From: JAUIKM01 sp964445695
GTDB lineage: Bacteria > Bacteroidota > Ignavibacteria > Kapaibacteriales > UBA7675
Length of the DNA stretch: 64,000 nt
Assembly (NCBI GenBank): GCA_964445695.1
Contig: CAYULF010000005.1
Location: 62,001-126,000, forward strand
Direction of reading: 5' to 3'
Shown: piece after piece, positions 62,955-64,000 of the stretch
Layout of the letters: each line of letters starts with the position of its first letter
Position numbering within the stretch: the stretch's first letter is position 1
Made by a program: the position numbers and the translations under genes
The notes under the pieces: model-generated
What the model saw: the letters and a program-made list of their open reading frames with translations, nothing else
The model's database searches: none
What the model was told of the DNA's origin: nothing

Positions 62955-63841
62955 CAACTGTTCCACCCCTCGGTTTTCACTCGGTCATCTGTGCGGAGTA
63001 CGCTGGACGCCACGTGTTTTTTATTGCTCTTGATTGTTTCGCTCAGCTCACTCAGGTTAACGACGCCGTCCGTGATGTCGCGAACTTCTTCTTCGCGTTT
63101 GTTCGAGCCGATGTCGAACTTCACACGGCGGTCCAGGTCGCCAAGGAAAAAGCCGGGAGTTTTATACTGGATGCGCAGGAGCAGGCGCGGCGACTGTCCA
63201 ACCTTGGTGCGGCTGACAAGGTTGCGCGTGCCTTCCCACATCGCGTCGTAAAACAGGTCCAGATCGGCGCTGCTCAGGCCCGTGTGTTGGGCGGCGACGT
63301 CGTTGACGACGCCGTAGAAACCGATCAGGGAGTAGGGCAGAATGTATTCCTCGCGAAACGTGCGTTGCGTAGCTCCGGCCTTGGACGCAAAAGCACCGGT
63401 GCCCTTCACGTGTTTAAGTTCCACGCGGTGCAGGCTGCGGCCCATGCGCATCTGGACCGGGCCGGTGTAGCGGATGGAATCCCCGGCAAGCGGAATTACA
63501 CCGCCGAAGAGGCGAATATCGATGCACTGTTTAATAATTGACTCCGCGTCATTGCCGAAGTCGCTTGCGCGTTCCTTGCCGTCCTGCAGGCCCTTGCCTT
63601 TGGACTCAGACTCTTTACTGCGGACAAAGATGTCCTTGTCCTTGTCCTTGCTGCCGTTGAATCCCTTGTATTCAAAGAGATAATCGCGGATGGTGCGTTT
63701 GAGACGCACGTCCGTCACGAAGTTGTGACCGCTTTCCTCGTCGATCCGCGGCTTGTTTTCGTCCATCGGATCGCCGTTGGGGTTGTTGTCCTTGATGTCG
63801 TACAGGAACAGGAATTCCTCGCGTTTGTCGATAACGCTCAT
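62954..63841 (-). CDS. cas7: Cascade backbone Cas7 (Csh2, type I-B)
   Basis: 295 residues; GGAG ten bases before ATG 63841. Csh2-type opening 'EFLFLYDIKDNNPNGDPM' then 'NFVTDVRLKRTIRDYL', and later 'IRYTGPVQMRMGRSLHRV' and 'EEYILPYSLIGFYGVVN'. Forms the helical backbone along the crRNA spacer. About 50 bases separate it from the cas8b stop. Confidence 0.95.
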   Translation of the reverse strand: MSVIDKREEFLFLYDIKDNNPNGDPMDENKPRIDEESGHNFVTDVRLKRTIRDYLFEYKGFNGSKDKDKDIFVRSKESESKGKGLQDGKERASDFGNDAESIIKQCIDIRLFGGVIPLAGDSIRYTGPVQMRMGRSLHRVELKHVKGTGAFASKAGATQRTFREEYILPYSLIGFYGVVNDVAAQHTGLSSADLDLFYDAMWEGTRNLVSRTKVGQSPRLLLRIQYKTPGFFLGDLDRRVKFDIGSNKREEEVRDITDGVVNLSELSETIKSNKKHVASSVLRTDDRVKTEGWNS

Positions 63842-63891
63842 GTTTAAAACTCCACTGAATCAAATGTATGATAGTTGTTTGGTTGACAGGT

Positions 63892-64000
63892 TTACTCGAC
63901 TTCTTCGACTGCTTTTTCCTCTTTGCCGACGCGGAAGTGTTCTTCGAGCGACATGCCGAGCGCAAAGTAGAAGCTGCGTTCGTCATCGGACATATTGTCG
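63892..64000 (-). CDS. cas8b: Cas8b (Csh1) large subunit, C-terminal end only
   Basis: Only the last 35 codons and the TAA stop (63892-63894) lie in the window: 'NMSDDERSFYFALGMSLEE', 'HFRVGKEEKAVEEVE'. The position before cas7 and the 'FYFALGM' helix fit the Csh1 C-terminus. The call rests mainly on context. Confidence 0.7.
   Translation of the reverse strand, partial: DNMSDDERSFYFALGMSLEEHFRVGKEEKAVEEVE

Noticed and set aside
1..64000. tRNA, rRNA, riboswitch or insertion-sequence genes
   Set aside because: None recognised on reading; no cloverleaf-like segments, transposase motifs or known riboswitch cores were found by eye.

Overview
The window looks like a chromosome segment (roughly 55-58% G+C by eye) of a bacterium that uses the type IX secretion system (T9SS). 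Eight genes or gene fragments have signal peptides and/or the C-terminal sorting domain typical of T9SS cargo, with SprB-like, FG-GAP/ASPIC-UnbV and ASH-like modules. Together with DUF3127, DUF4197 and YfhO-type genes this points to the Bacteroidota/Ignavibacteriota/Kapabacteria branch of the FCB group. The exact lineage cannot be settled from the window, and no rRNA, tRNA, IS or T9SS machinery gene was seen.

Region 1 (1-9,965) holds three tandem copies of a two-gene unit. Each 'A' gene is a secreted propeller-like protein with a T9SS tail. Each 'B' gene is a second propeller-like protein, with a tail only in copy 1. Region 2 (10,018-15,375) is a nitrite-reduction cluster: an Rrf2 regulator with Fe-S ligands, a lipoprotein copper nitrite reductase fused to cytochrome c, NirV, a Sco copper chaperone and an outer-membrane channel. 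Region 3 (15,395-32,569) carries a large cysteine-rich T9SS protein, two tandem TPR-LuxR regulators, a DUF4153 membrane protein, a MarR regulator with four palindromic operators, small secreted proteins, and FG-GAP and SprB-like T9SS proteins.

Region 4 (32,746-41,197) is a rearranged secreted-protein/polymorphic-toxin locus. It has a T9SS metalloprotease, a broken copy of that gene's signal-peptide region joined to an RHS core with an AT-rich toxin tip, a probable membrane immunity protein, an orphan frameshifted RHS core fragment with a candidate immunity lipoprotein, and an RHS scrap fused to the duplicated tail and terminator of the FG-GAP gene. Region 5 (41,726-49,537) is mostly housekeeping: FKBP isomerase, an XRE-like regulator, YfhO-type membrane protein, cystathionine beta-synthase/cysteine synthase, DUF3127 SSB-like protein, a methyltransferase and an unknown gene.

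Region 6 (49,587-64,000) is a type I-B CRISPR-Cas locus, all on the minus strand: cas8b (only its last 35 codons are inside), cas7, cas5, cas3, cas6, cas1, cas2, cas4, a ~205-bp leader and an array that I count as 100 repeats/99 spacers. Repeat variants lie in blocks, several spacers are duplicated, and the repeats most distant from the leader are the most degenerate, so the array keeps a readable record of its own growth and rearrangement.
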